This document shows, in pieces, positions 38,352 through 54,077 of a stretch of DNA of 64,000 bases. Position numbers and translations under genes: made by a program. Position 1 is the stretch's first letter. Every line of letters starts with the position of its first letter. The notes under the pieces are model-generated. The model saw nothing but the letters and a program-made list of their open reading frames with translations. It was not told where the DNA came from and did not search any database. The DNA is from Whitmania pigra (lineage: Eukaryota; Annelida; Clitellata; Hirudinida; Haemopidae): positions 690,001-754,000 of the forward strand of contig JAJTWR010000260.1 in NCBI GenBank assembly GCA_021613335.1, read 5' to 3'.

Positions 38352-40768
38352 TTAGAAGGACCTCGTTTCTTTTATGAATTGTGTCTCATCTCGTTAAGGA
38401 CGCGTTTTCCATTTAACCGAGGTTTTGGAAGCCATTTTCCGACATGCAATCGTTCGTTTGCCATTTCTTAATAACCATCCATCCAATTCGAAGGTGTCTG
38501 TGAATAAAATAACTCTTCAATTGTTTAACTTCTGTGGGTTTAGATGATTTCCTTGTAAAGCTTAGTTATCAGTTTCAACATTTTTCAATACTTTTACTTG
38601 TCACATCATGGCAGTATTCTGTGGAAAGACGGTTCGGTCGAAAGGTCGGTACTCTTTTCGACCGCTTTTTTATATCATTCTTTCCGTTTTTCCGAGCAGA
38701 AACTGAAGATATTTGTTGGGGCTTTTAAAGGCTGTCATTGTGCAATGGCCTGCCTGTGAGTCAGAGTTTATTTATATCTCGACTTCGTAATAAATTCTTT
38801 CTACTGTCGCCGACTTTCTCGTGTATCGTGACGTGTGGTAGGTTTAGTCGCTTGTGTAGGACTTGTTTCTACCTGGACGATGTCGTTTTTAATTGACTTG
38901 CATTCATTTGTCGAGAGAATGCTCAGTCTAGGCATTCTCGAGCAGTTCTGCTTGGTGTTTCTATATATTTTGTTTTAAAGGATGCCATGTTTGTTGTCAA
39001 GTTTCCATGCCAACATCTTAATGATTTGTTTTCGATGGTCACCTACGATACTGTCGTTATATCATCGTGGGCTGTGCTAAAAATAAAAGGCACGTATTTC
39101 TGTTCGAGTCTCTCAATGGCGACTGTCATGCTGTTTGTTGGTTCCGTTTTTTTTCTCTGAACTGCATGGTAGTTGGTCGATACCTTTCTAAGTGTTTGCT
39201 ATGACATTCAGTGTTATTGCACGGAGCACTACTTTGCACAATAAACAGCTTGAGAATGATGTTTTGAGTCGTTTTTGTACGTCACTGGAACAATCGAGAA
39301 TTTTGGAACTCATTATTGTCGTCATGGTACCGACGACAATTGAAGAGAAAGTCATTATAGTAAGACAATGACAGAATTGATGTATTTTAATACAAAACGT
39401 TGCTTGGAATTCCCGATTGTGCGTAGAAGTCACAAAGCGAAACTGGGTTTAGACGAATGATTAGAAGACCAGCTACTTATTAATCGGATTTAAGTGTTAC
39501 ATATGGAAATATTTTTACATTTGATTACTTATTTAGGTATTTAAATGATGTTGAAGAGGTATATAGTCGTTAGTTCTTAAAGTAAATTATTATTACATGC
39601 TAGCAGAATAGAACGTTCTATTGTAAGTGGGCCACGTCATAAATTTTATCTAAAAAATAATAAATGGTGTAGCTTTAGAAGTTTGAATCGAAATAATGCC
39701 AAAAATTGTCTTGCAAAATTGACCATTTTATCCGAAAATAGAATGTAAATTATCTGCTACATTCAACAATTAAATTATATTTTAAATGTTTTCTAAAAGA
39801 ATGATTGAAAAGGTCAACCTTTAATAAGAATAATTAAGTCTTTACTCCGTGACAATTAATAACCAATTTTTTTCTAATGAAAGTTTTCGTCAGTTTTGGT
39901 CTGGAAAGAGTTAACTTCTTAGCATCAAATAATTATTATTTAATGTCTATTAGTGATAAAACTAGTAATATTAGGCAAACAAATAATGTGTGATTCAACT
40001 AAATGATCTGCCGAGGTTATTATTTGCCTTTGTTTTTCTTGTCGTAATGTTCAGGTAAACACCTCCGCAAAGCCACCTGTAACCTCTCCATTGGATTCCT
40101 CACTGCTTCCTTCAAGGCACCGCTCGAGTTTAAAGATTTCTCGGCAGAATTTTCAAAAGTTTGTCGAGTGTTTGTCGCTTGTTTGTTTTTCCAAAGTTCA
40201 GTAAAGAGATTTCAAATGAAACTCCCATAAATTAAGAATTGGTCACCGGCGGCATTATTATTAGCTTAGTGACGTTGTGATTCAAAGGAATGAAAACCAA
40301 ATCATCAATTATTTATAGACTACTTATTTATTATTATAAATATTACTTATTTACGACCTCAATTTAAAGTGTGTTAAGAATAAAAGATCATAAAAATTAA
40401 TTTTAAAATAATTAATAAATAACTTGATGACTTTTATGTTAAATTCAAACTTTATTAGCAACTTTTCAGACTTAAAGTAAGTAACTTACATGGGACGGCT
40501 ATAAGCGTGGGAAGACAAATACAATTCAATTCAGGTGATGTAAAGTTTACATGAAATATGTTTGAACATGCCAGATATGTTCATAAGAGTTCCTGCATAA
40601 TTTATGATGAATGCAATTATTATCATTATAAATACGTGCAAGAAAGTGGTCCGAGAAAGTGCTTGCGAACATACTTCTGTCGGTGGAAGACACACATTTT
40701 AGAAGCATACAATTTGGACAGTTACTGATAAACATACAGAGTTCCTGGCCACTGCAGGAATTGTAAAG
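38352..40768. other. BET 3' UTR and intergenic region to the CAP gene
   Basis: Poly(A) signal AATAAA at 38503-38508, about 150 bases after the BET stop. A short inverted repeat GGTCGAAA/TTTCGACC lies near 38636-38662. Otherwise AT-rich with no exon seen. Confidence 0.6.
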
Positions 40769-43685
<2,917 letters not shown>

Positions 43686-43807
43686 ATTTATAAAACAATT
43701 AAATGATAATTAAGATGTGAAAATTGAAATTTAATTTCGCTTCAAATTTTGCAAGTTATTTCCATCATCTTGATCTTTGAAAAAAATCCTCGCATGAACA
43801 AAGCTTG

Positions 43808-43813
43808 AATAAA
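43808..43813 (+). promoter_or_regulatory. candidate poly(A) signal of the CAP gene
   Basis: AATAAA about 120 bases after the CAP stop codon. Confidence 0.55.
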
Positions 43814-43975
43814 GCTTTAAATGATTTGTTCTAACATCTTTAAATATTATTAGTGAAAAGTTTAAACATTCACAACAGATGCTTTTTATGTTTCAATCTT
43901 TCCAAAAAGGCATGAAAAATACTCAAAATTACCAATAGATTGATATTGCTTATTTTGAAAATGGTTCCTTGACTT

Positions 43976-45066
43976 TTGCTCAAATGACGATAGCTCACAT
44001 GGCGGCTGCTAACATGGCAGTTGCGCACACAGACACAAACTACACAAATTGCACAAATTTATATTCACTCAAATTTTTTAAATATCACTTTCTAGGTTTA
44101 CGGGTTCAATTCTCCCTCGAAATAATTAGAAATGAAATAATTAAATGTAAATCCTCATACAAATTTAAAATTTCTAACCAAAATTGATATAGGACAAATA
44201 AATAATTAAATACAAGTAATTAATTAGGCCTTACATCAACTAATGCTTTTTAAAGTAACAAATAACGTGAACTTTTACAAATCTAAAAAAAAATTATTAA
44301 ACAAAAATATTCAAACACAACCATACGGTTACAAAAATAACCAGCTTAATTACATAGATAGACATTTTGTAAAAAAGGTCAACCCGAAGGGATATACTCT
44401 CGCTGATGGGCTGTTTGAATATTTATACATAAAGATAGCAATCAGAAAGTCATTTATTTGATAAACGTTTAAAATTGAATTTTCGTAGAAGATTGGCTTG
44501 GAAGATAACGAAGAAGGAACCAGGCCCCGCGATAAGGGGTCTAGAAAAGTTTAGGAGGTCCGTGAATTAAGCTTAAAATTGAAAAAGGCAATTACACATA
44601 AGATTTTTTTACATTGATGCTGAAAGAGGTGTGGCAGTTGCGCACATAGACCGTAGCTCACATAAATTATTGCGCATATGGGGCCATGTGAGCAACCGTC
44701 ATGTTAGCTGTCGCCATTTGAGCAACAGTCTGGTCACCATTTTTTCTCTCGGCGGCCCTGATTTGAACCCACCAGAAAACAATTTCTAAGCACGATCTTG
44801 TGCACTAAGAACAATAATATAGTTTTATTTTTTTTTTATTTTTATGCTTGATTGCTCACGTAAGAAATGATATTATAAACGAATTCAAAAACATTTCAAT
44901 TAAACTTGTCAAAAATTGTAATGTGCGAAAATGTCGTTTACGCAAATCTATATAGGCAATTGTCGGTGTGAGCTATTGCCCATGTGCGCAATAATCTATG
45001 TGAACAACAGTCTGTGAGCAACCGCCATGTGAGCTATCGCCATTTGAGCAACAGTCTGGTTACCTT
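43976..45066. mobile_element. element with inverted 15-bp minisatellite arrays
   Basis: The left end (43976-44033) reads TTTTGCTCAAATGACGATAG followed by CTCACATGGCGG; the right end (45010-45064) is its reverse complement with few changes (CTATCGCCATTTGAGCAACA). The arrays are built on a degenerate 15-mer, GAGCAAYCGYCATGT. A third array lies inside at 44628-44740, in the same orientation as the right end. The ~900 bases between are AT-rich and non-coding. This looks like a non-autonomous DNA element with array-like ends; no transposase is present. Confidence 0.55.
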
Positions 45067-45665
45067 GCAAATGCTATCTTCAAGTGAGTTTGCGTCAAGG
45101 ATCAAAAATTTTCTCCCAACATATTAAATCAATTTGTAATTGTAAAAACCATAATTCAATATAATTTCAATTATTTAAAATATTATGATGCACATAAATT
45201 AAGTTTAAGTTTTAAACTCATTAACGCTGGAACCCGTCGCCATTTGCATGTGTCATATTCTGTTTGAGTTGGGCGCTGGGTTAGATTAACTCGTTGAGTT
45301 CCTTGCTGAAATCAAATGGTGTGCATCGTAATGGATTCCAAACCTGGGAAGCAGGAATAGTCTCCAAAATGACTTAGACCTGAATAACTAATATAACAGA
45401 AGTTTCTTTATTTATCAAAAATGTTATGGATAAATGCTAACCTATTTATTTTTATAATTTTTTAAATTATTTTATCATTAGGATGGAAATAAAGCGTAAT
45501 GTTATTTAAAGTAACTTAGATTTTGCATTTTTTGCTTGAAACTTTCTTCGTGACAATGTAGAAGAGTAATTCGGAAAAGTATAAGAAAATAAAGGGAACC
45601 TACATTTCTCGATATTTTAGATTGGGTCATTGATCATGTAATGATTTTTTCAGATTTTGTCTGCC
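45067..45665. other. intergenic, nothing recognised
   Basis: AT-rich sequence with no supported feature. Confidence 0.5.
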
Positions 45666-46062
45666 ATGGAAAATACGTTTTTGGTGAGTAAGCACTGCAA
45701 TGAAATAAAACTTGAAAAAATTAATATTTAATCATATCAAGGTTGTGGGAGCTGAGATGTCTTGTTGTGAATGCAACAGAACAGGAGACATGTTGAAATG
45801 TCTGACATGCGAATGTGTCTTCCATGCTATTTGTGGGAATTACGAAAGTGATAAAATAATTCCCTTATGTAGGAATTGTCAGGTTCGTGGAACATCGTGG
45901 TTGCTAATGAATTATTTTCATTACATTGCCCTTTATTTCATTTAGTTGCTAGGAAAGAAGTTTTGGAAGCCAAATGATTGGATTGATGGCCTTGTGGTCG
46001 TTATCTCGTTTGTGATTTCTGAATATTGTTGGTCTTTGTACAATTATTTAATATTGAGTTGA
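45666..46062 (+). CDS. possible small zinc-finger (PHD-like) protein
   Basis: Three candidate phase-0 exons: 45666-45683 (ATG in a GCCATGG context, donor gtgagt), 45742-45882 and 45946-46062, 91 residues in all. The middle exon has a compact Cys/His pattern (SCCECNRTGDMLKCLTCECV, FHAIC, PLCRNC), spaced like a PHD finger or related treble-clef zinc module. The last exon is hydrophobic (IDGLVVVISFVISEYCWSLY), possibly a membrane span. The splice sites are reasonable, but the gene is tiny and I do not recognise it. It could be the first part of a larger gene, or a relic. Confidence 0.4.
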
Positions 46063-47771
46063 GATACATTGATTTTTTTATAAAATAGATGAAAGCCCCC
46101 TTATTAGTTCAACTGTCTTTCGAGACTTGCTTTCATATTTGAAGGTTCTGCTCGATTCTTACTAAGTAAATAGTCTCATCAAAATGTAAACAGTTTTTGT
46201 TTTCTAAGTACCATCTCCATTCTGAATGCTCGAACACTGACAAGTGTTTTGCTCCCCAAAAAGCTAAAGAAGTTTTACAGAATTTCATATGTATGTTTGC
46301 TGATCTGGTGGATAGCTGTGGACAGCAGCATAACTTGAAGTAGTTTGACTTGCTTTGTCAGAATGTAAAAGTTTTATTTGACATTTGTATCTCAATTGAT
46401 TCCGTGACTTAATAAGATCTTGCTTTGGTTGAAGTTATTGGATTTTCTGCACTGATTTCATGCCTCATAAAAATTACAAGGAAGTTGGATGGTAGAGTTA
46501 ACCTTGTGTCACCCGTACTTGCCAGAGTGCTTTCTCGTTTGTTTCACCGACACAATTGTTGGTGTGGGACCAGTACATTGTTATATTTGCGAATTAGTAC
46601 ATTAGTGATCTTGTTCGCACAACCCATAGATTTGTTTACGTTGACCCCAGTGTTCGGTGCTCGGTCTTGGTTGTCCGCAGGGACGTCATATTTCAGCTTC
46701 TTCTAAGGGGAGAGAACCCCGTAATACATTGGGAAATGACCTTTTTGCTAGTAGCCTAAAGCCAGGGGCCGTTCCCCCTCCTGTATCCCAAGTTACGTCA
46801 CTTGTTTTCCGTGAGATGTGACCTGTTCTGACTACCTGGTAGGTGATAAAATAAAATATGATAGTTGAGTTGTGGGGCGCCACGTTGGTGTGGTAAGCGC
46901 CTTTTTAGTCGTCTTTGTGGGATCTTAATGAATGATTTCAAGCGGGTTAGCCGAGTCCGCGTGGGTGTGATGGCAGCGGGCGAAATGTGTCTTGCTTGGG
47001 GTCCGGCCTGCGCCCCCAGGAAGAGTCCGTAATGGGAGCGCTACACAAATGGTAAATTGGATAAACTATTGCTACCCGGGTACGTGAGTCACTCGAAAGA
47101 TAGGCTAATTAGCAACGAGTTCGATTTTCGTGTAATGTGTTCCGACAAAGCTTTAAGGCTGGGTAGCTTTTCTCGCAGGTGAGCAGGGTCAATGTTGGCT
47201 ATTGAAGGTATGGGTCCATTTCAGATCTATAGATGGCTATAGCCAGCATCATCAGTTAGTTGATGTCAAAGTAGAGCGAACTAATATAGCTTCTTGCAGT
47301 GGATTGCCCAGGTTAAGTTATTGCAGGCTAAGTGCTGTGGTTTTAATCTTTTCAATTTTATTGCATTTTCCATTGTGCTGCTAGTTAGCTTTAAAAATCT
47401 TAATTTAATCGCAATTTTAGATGGTTAATGCTAGTGTTTTAGTAGTTCTATTTAAAAAATTTTTGAAATTTTATGTTATTAAAAGTTTAGTCTTAGGCTA
47501 TTTTTTTTATCATTAAAAACAATTTAGCTATTAGCCAAACCAACTTATGATGATTCTTGACCTGTTTTTTTGCCGTCGAACTCAATGTAAACACATAGGG
47601 GCATGGTATAGCCTGGTCTTGATATCTCTCGTTTCACCTCATCACCTCATACAGTTGTCGAGTAAAATACGATTGTGAAGATTATTAAGTGATTTATGTT
47701 TGTATTTGAGAGTATTTTAACAATTTTCCTCAGACTGATTGTAACACCGGACGCTATAAGATATCAGAAAT
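46063..47771. other. upstream region of RNF185
   Basis: RNF185 coding starts 38 bases after an acceptor at 47733 (ttcctcag), so a 5'UTR exon lies upstream. A GC-richer stretch at 46870-47180 stands out from its surroundings; it has an A-box-like TTAGCCGAGTCC and a weak B-box-like GTTCGATTT, so it may be an old SINE. I place no gene here. Confidence 0.4.
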
Positions 47772-49252
47772 ATGAGTAGTTCGGATAATGGTCCCACTGA
47801 CGATGGTGCCTCATGTTCAGGGGAAAGTGCGACGCCTACACACAACTCTCGTTCTAAACAACCATCTCAGAGCAGTCAAGAAACAAGTGGAAATTTCGAA
47901 TGCAATATTTGCCTCGATACGGCGAGAGATGCCGTCGTCAGTATGTGCGGGCATTTATTTTGGTTAGTCACAACAATACAATACAAAACTACATTACAGC
48001 CCAGAAATAATTATTGATTAATGAGCAAGCAGCAACCTTACTAATAACACTTTCTTACCCCTTAGCTCAAATAGTGACCTAGAATTTATTCTGGTAGTTA
48101 ATGGATGCTAAAATCATAAATATATTTGTGCAGCTATTTACTAACAGTTTACCTATATTACCATAAGACTAAATATATTGTCATTACTCTACAGGTTAAA
48201 CTTAATTTATAATACTTTTCATGAAGTATATTTGCTTATTTAGTTTCTCAAGATACATTTAGTCTTTCATAACTTCAGATTAATTGCCTGATATTTTGCA
48301 CTTCTAAATATTTTTATTAAATGGTAGCAATATTTTTAGAGTACTATTTGTATTGCTTGTAGTGATGGTGACGATGCAATTGCTATATAAAAACACGTAC
48401 AAGTTTCATAATATTGTCAAGCTGTAAATTTAAATCTCACTTTCAGTTGGCCTTGCTTACATCAGTGGCTAGAAACAAGATCTTCAAGAAAAACCTGCCC
48501 AGTTTGCAAAGCAGGGATCAGCAAAAGCAAAGTAATTCCCCTTTATGGTAGAGGCAATGCAAACAGCCAGGACCCAAGGTATCTTTTATAATTTATCTAA
48601 ATGCAACAAGCGATGTTATCGGTGTTTTACTTATAATTCTGAATTAATTCCTTATGAATTCCTTAAGGGAAAAAGTTCCTCCACGTCCTCAAGGTCAGAG
48701 AACCGAACCTGAGAACTCCAACGTTAGTTGACTCAATTCTTTGTTTTTATTTATTCAAGTTCATTCATATCTTTTTTTAACGAAATCTTGTCAAACAGAA
48801 TTTCCCCAACTTTGGCTTTGGAGATGGAACTGGCTTCCAGATGTCCTTTGGAATAGGTGCTTTTCCATTTGGGTTCTTTGCCTCAACTTTTAATTTTTCT
48901 GATGGAAGAGCTCCAAATGGTTAGTTTGATTCGAGGAATGATAGTGACAATTTGCATATTGCGCGTGCATTGTATTTGTAAGTGGATAGACCCTAGAAGA
49001 TTGGCAAAATATACCTTGTTCAAAAGAATGAAGCTCAGTGGGTGGTTGATAGTTTTGTAAGTCCTGCCAATAGTTTCATCGCATGTGACATCCATATATC
49101 CTCAGCTTTATGCAAGGGAACCATTTTAAGTGCTAGCAACTCGATGATTGATATTTACAGGACAGAACGTACAACACCCTGATGAGAGTTTCCTCAGCAG
49201 AGTCTTCCTCTTCGTTGCTCTTCTATTTCTCTTCTGGTTGATGATCGCCTGA
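47772..49252 (+). CDS. RNF185: E3 ubiquitin ligase RNF185/RNF5
   Basis: Five exons: 47772-47962, 48447-48578, 48668-48722, 48799-48919, 49161-49252; 196 residues (human RNF185 is about 192). A Ser-rich N-terminus is followed by a C3HC4 RING ([20 protein letters not shown], then the CWPCLHQW core and [20 protein letters not shown]). Next come [12 protein letters not shown] and a Gly/Phe-rich first membrane-associated segment ([20 protein letters not shown]). The end is [19 protein letters not shown]. The strong match over the whole length, including the C-terminal membrane anchor, makes the assignment secure. The family acts at the ER and outer mitochondrial membrane in ERAD and BNIP1 ubiquitination. 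The first intron splits the RING inside the HxxC pair. The gene is convergent with NAA60. Confidence 0.96.
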
Positions 49253-50110
49253 ACCTGCCACGCCGTTCCGAGTGTAATCAAGTGCATCGCAGTTTGATTC
49301 TGACATTATGTTACACCTGATTATATCACATAATTTCAGTTAATCTCAAATTCTTTCTTTGCATTTTTGTTATCGTTTGAAAATCTTTGCATTATTTTAG
49401 ATTTGCAATCTTGTCTTGCCGATGAGCCAGGGCAGGGTCGATTGTATAACTAGTAATTGTGGTAATACATTGGCTGGAAAAGACATACTCAAACATTTTG
49501 CCTAAATATTTATTACCTTTTCAACATTGTAAGACTCCCAAGCGTTGTAAGCGTGTGATGTCAAAATATCAGAAATTTTATTTGATTGCATTAAACACAC
49601 TTTTCAATTATTCATACATAATAATCATCTTCAGAGAGACTGATTTGGACTTTGAATCAGGGAGCTTTGATTTGTTGTGCTTAAATATCCACAAGTTGAT
49701 GTGACATTTCGTATTTTTTCGATGGTGAAATGAATGTTCATAGGGAGGTTTAGTTGATATTAAAAAAAAAACAGAAAATACAGAGATGTCGACAGAATAT
49801 ATGTGCCTAATAATAAGTTGCTGAAGAGCCCTTGCAGCTGTTTTTCATTTACAATTTTTACAAAAATTTCAAAATCCTTCTGGTGAGGAGTGCAAAAATT
49901 CTTTACAAAAATAACACCCAATTGCAAATTGTATTCTTTTGAGAGGCTGTAATTACTGTTGTGCCAACTGTTGTTGACATAAAAGGCTCAGTAAGTATTG
50001 GCCATAGCTTCTCAATGGATCCATTGTCATATGATGGCCCTTTTCTGCCACAACATACTGGTCACTCTGTTACAAACTCCAGCTTCTGTTGGTGGATTGT
50101 TCGACTGTCC
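49253..50110. other. convergent 3' region between RNF185 and NAA60
   Basis: Some 860 bases shared by the 3' ends of two opposed genes. It contains the RNF185 3' UTR on the plus strand and that of NAA60 on the minus strand; no reading frame in it is supported. Confidence 0.6.
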
Positions 50111-51952
50111 TTAGTGAAGCAAGAAAACTTCGTTTACAATGTAGCGCCAGAGACCTCGTGCCATCTGAAACAAGTGAAGTGGCAAGGCACAGGGCTGCAC
50201 CTTGGACAGAATATTGGAAAGGTACTTGCAGCAATCAGTAAGATGAAGTTAAGGAAGATATTGACATGTAGCACATTGGCATGTAAATGATGAAATATTC
50301 TGATGCACAGTATTTCATATTTTAAAGTAAACCACATGGCTTGACTTTGTGCCCCTTCCCAAATGCATTTGTGCAATACCACTTCATATATGAACACAGA
50401 TCTTCTGATGCATTCATCCATGCAGTAAATGTTGGCATAGATTATTATGCTACTTATGTTACATGCAATATATCTTTGGTTTAATAATTTATAAAGTATA
50501 TCTGTAAAATGTAGAATGAATTGACGTGGGAATTGACAAAAGGATATGTAAAAGTGGATGGGGCTCTTCCTCCGTTGATGTACAGCACGTAGGAGAAACC
50601 GTCGTGCAGCTTGCCTTTAATGGAATAATAGAAAGGAAGGCAGGCATGAATGTGGAAGCTCCTCTGTTCATAAAATTGGATGGCCACAGAGTTTGTAGTC
50701 AGCACGTGGAGATACACAGCTTTGCAGGCATCCATGTCAGTGGATGTTAAATAGGAGAGCAGATTGTCCAGAAGCAGTGAGGCTGGAAATGCATAGGAAG
50801 AATGAAATGTCAAGTGATATTATAATAAGTGTTTGCACAGTTATTGAACATTATTTTAAAATATTTCCATTGTACAGGAGAGGGCCCGACCACGATCGTT
50901 TGCAGTGCTGGAGTTAGGAATGGGACTGTTATAGAGGCCCTGATTGCATGTAACTTGCAGAAATGTATTTTAATTTAAAATGCAAATTTACCTATTCCTT
51001 TCCTTTGAAATTGCTTGACAACCCCAAGGCTCAAAATGTAAGCAACGAGCGTATTTGATGGATAATGAGAGGCCAATAAATCAACATCCTACAACAGAAA
51101 GATGTTTTTAGATTTTAATGTCAATACCCAGGTAACATCATTTAGAGTCATTGTATTTTCAAGTAAGATGCTATTGCAAGCCAGTGCCATCACAAAAATA
51201 AAACTTTCTTATTGTCTTAAAAAAAAAAATAATGCTCAGATTTTTAGAAGATGCCCTTTTTGCTCCATGAAGTAAAATAGTATCTGACATAAAAAAATGT
51301 AATAAAAGTAAAACCAATAATTCTATTTATTTAAACATGACTTTTAGTATTTAATTACAATTCTATAGATTTGCTGTTATGGAGAAACACAGAGCATGTA
51401 GATTAGCCAGAGAATTGCATTCCTTCATTTGAGAGTAAAAAGCAACAGTCATGTTTACAATCCAGATTCCACTAGGAAGCACCCTTGGTAGGCTGCAGAA
51501 GTGTTTGGGCAAAAGTAGTGCACTCAAATATTGATAAACATAAAAAGTTGGCTGACCTCTCTGTTGCACCTAGATTTGGGTTTGACTTCACAAACAATCA
51601 TTCCAATAATTTTGAGATTAAATGTAGCAGCTAGCGAGTAGAACCTTGGGTCTGTCAAAATGTCATTGTACCAACTCTCAGGATACCTTGAACAAAAAGC
51701 AAGTTTTAAGATAAACTCAATTACTTTTTAACTTAGAATTTTAGATAAATGCCAATAATGTACATTTCAGACATTTTTTTTTATAAAATTTAACTAAAAC
51801 TGCAAGACGAGTTGTGCTAACTCAATTGGGAACCATTCTGAGCAGAGTTGTTTAACCTCCATCAAATCATCTAAACAAAGATATCTCAACTGAACTTGAT
51901 GTTGAACGTTGTAGCATTCAACCATTTTAACATCCAACGTAGTCTCCAGCAT
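50111..51952 (-). CDS. NAA60: N-alpha-acetyltransferase 60 (Golgi NatF)
   Basis: Five exons in transcription order: 51952-51822, 51686-51557, 51088-50992, 50782-50538, 50224-50111; 238 residues against about 242 in human, all phases matched. Recognisable blocks are VQLRYLCLDD, WFPIEYPESWYNDI, FYSLAATFNLKIIGMIV, AYILSLGVVKQF, the acetyl-CoA loop QRKGIASLLLDNL, KAVYLHVLTTNSVAIQFYEQ and LPFYYSIKGKLHDGFSYVLY-INGG. The last exon gives the C-terminal amphipathic stretch (PLHLFQMARGLWRYIVNEVF) that tethers the human enzyme to the Golgi membrane. NatF acetylates the N-termini of membrane proteins that face the cytosol. The start ATG (51952) is the first in an open stretch following a candidate acceptor; the promoter should lie above 52000. 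The exon 4 donor (gtcaat) is weak, but the join conserves frame and family order. Confidence 0.94.
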
Positions 51953-52003
51953 TTGTTTTGCTATTACATTAGAAAGCAATGCAACAGTCAGATATATATT
52001 TGT

Positions 52004-54077
52004 CTATTTATGTAATTCTACCGGAGATTCATCTTTTAGCTTTGGAAATAAGATGCCGTCGAGGTAATCCTTGAATCAAAAGTTAAATCATTTCTATAGC
52101 CGATAATCTGTTTGCGACCTAGAATCGCTTAACAATGTTTATCATAATAACACTTGTCCTTATTTCGACGATTAAGCCGAACAGAGCTATTTCGTACTTT
52201 TTTGTCTTTTAAAAATTAGCCGTGATATACACAATTTAGCACAGCACTTTTGAAGAAGAGTTAAAGATAACTTTGTTATTCTCTAGACTTTCATAATGTT
52301 TTTGTCTTTGAATAATAACTTAACTAAAACTAAACCTAGATAATTAAAATTAAGTAATAGTCCCGCATAAAAGGCTAACGCCGCCACCAGACAATATCTG
52401 TTAAAAAATAATATATCTCAACAAAACTATTAATTGAATAACGCAGCATTACTATTTCGCTTGAAGAAAGTCTGAAGAAATATTCTGTAACGGTGTCACT
52501 CGAACTGATCAGCTTCTGGAATAAACTCAGATTGTCTAGAAAAATGTATAAATGTATTTATTATATTAAAAACTGACTATTATTTTTTAATTTTTGTATT
52601 TTCAATAAGAATACCACAATTACGTAGTGATTATTTATTAACACAATATCCCGACAACTGACCAGCCCGAAAATGCCAGACCTTTTTTTGTTATCTGGGA
52701 CAATTTACCGGCATCCATGTCAATAACTTCTGCTTATTCGAGATTATATGTATAAACTGACAACTTGAAATATTTATTGGACAGCCTCAAATTATTTGCT
52801 TATCTCTGTCAGCTATGTTCTTTTTTGACATAATGCAGTTGCTGCAATTGAATTTTTTGTGACTAGGGGTGACTACGGCTACAAATCAGATTGGACAACC
52901 AATACCAATGCTCATCCAAACGAAAGTCAAAATTCCAGAACCATTTAAAAAGTTTAAAATACTCCGAAAAAAATATAAAAGCTGAAAGCTATAGCACTAC
53001 ATTTAAAAATAAACCTGCGCAATGTTGCTATAACCTTTTGATTCCATCCCCAGTGAATTTTTAAAAATTTGAATTTGGTGTGCAAGTATGTGACGACAAT
53101 AAATAAAGCAATTGAATTTAACAAATCCACAAATCAAATCTTAGTGAATTAAACCCAATGACCATCCTATTCAACAATGACCTTCATTTTTAACTCAAAT
53201 TTTTGCCATTTCATAATTCTCAGCGTCTTACAGTAACTGAGTTGTCCTTAAAAGGATCCTTATCCAGACCAATCAGTTGCAAATCCTACAGCTGTAGGGG
53301 TTTCGGTTCCCGCGGCGGAACTGATAATTTGGTCCATTCTCATCCGCTTAACACTATTTTAACAGGGACGTCATTTGGCAACGGACCTGTGGATTAATAG
53401 CGTCACTAGTTAGATGCGGGTGACACCATTTTAAGGAGTGATACCAAAATCTTAATCTTTATATTTTATGATTTATTTTTGGATTGTCAACTCATCAGGT
53501 AATTGTCAGAACAACAACAGGGAAGCCTCCACCGACAGGCTGAAAATCCTTTTTTTGGTTGTCAGATTTGTGGGTCACCACCATGTTTATGGTGAGATTC
53601 TTAAGAGGTGACACCAGCCCTAGTGACTGCTGAAGCTCTTCCCTTCCCCCGTATTGCTTTCCTGACTTTTGATGAGAAACAAAAAAGGGTCATCTCATCA
53701 AATCTTGTGATAGTTTTCTGACACCCTAGAAAACGTTAAATTAACCATGGCCGTTTATGGCCCAAGCTAAATACGGCAACATCAAAATATAGTTTTTTTT
53801 TATTAAAAATATTAAATTAACATATTTTATTTATTCAAATTAATTTACAAATTAAAAAAATAGAATATTGATTAATTAGATTTCGCTAAAATGCATTTTA
53901 AGCCATAAGGAAGTCTCCCTAGCGATGTCATGGAAACATAACTATTGTGTAAATAATATGCCTGACTTTCTCGTCAAATAACCTGCAAATAGTAATTGTT
54001 AATAGTACAGTACTACGTGATTGTTAATATTATTTAATAATATTAAATAGAATTAAGTAAAGCCATAGACTCGAACC
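52004..54077. other. intergenic between NAA60 and the 54 kb gene
   Basis: AT-rich; should hold the NAA60 promoter and first exon. A GC-richer patch at 53230-53400 has no supported function. No array longer than a few units. Confidence 0.5.

Noticed and set aside
38636..38662. Inverted repeat after the BET gene as a histone-type 3' stem-loop or small RNA
   Set aside because: It does not match the histone stem-loop consensus, and the BET gene already has an AATAAA signal upstream.
49961..50290. 109-residue plus-strand frame
   Set aside because: Antisense of the last NAA60 exon and its 3' side; the minus strand matches the family.
50526..50750. Plus-strand frame opposite NAA60 exon 4
   Set aside because: Shadow of the conserved minus-strand coding sequence.
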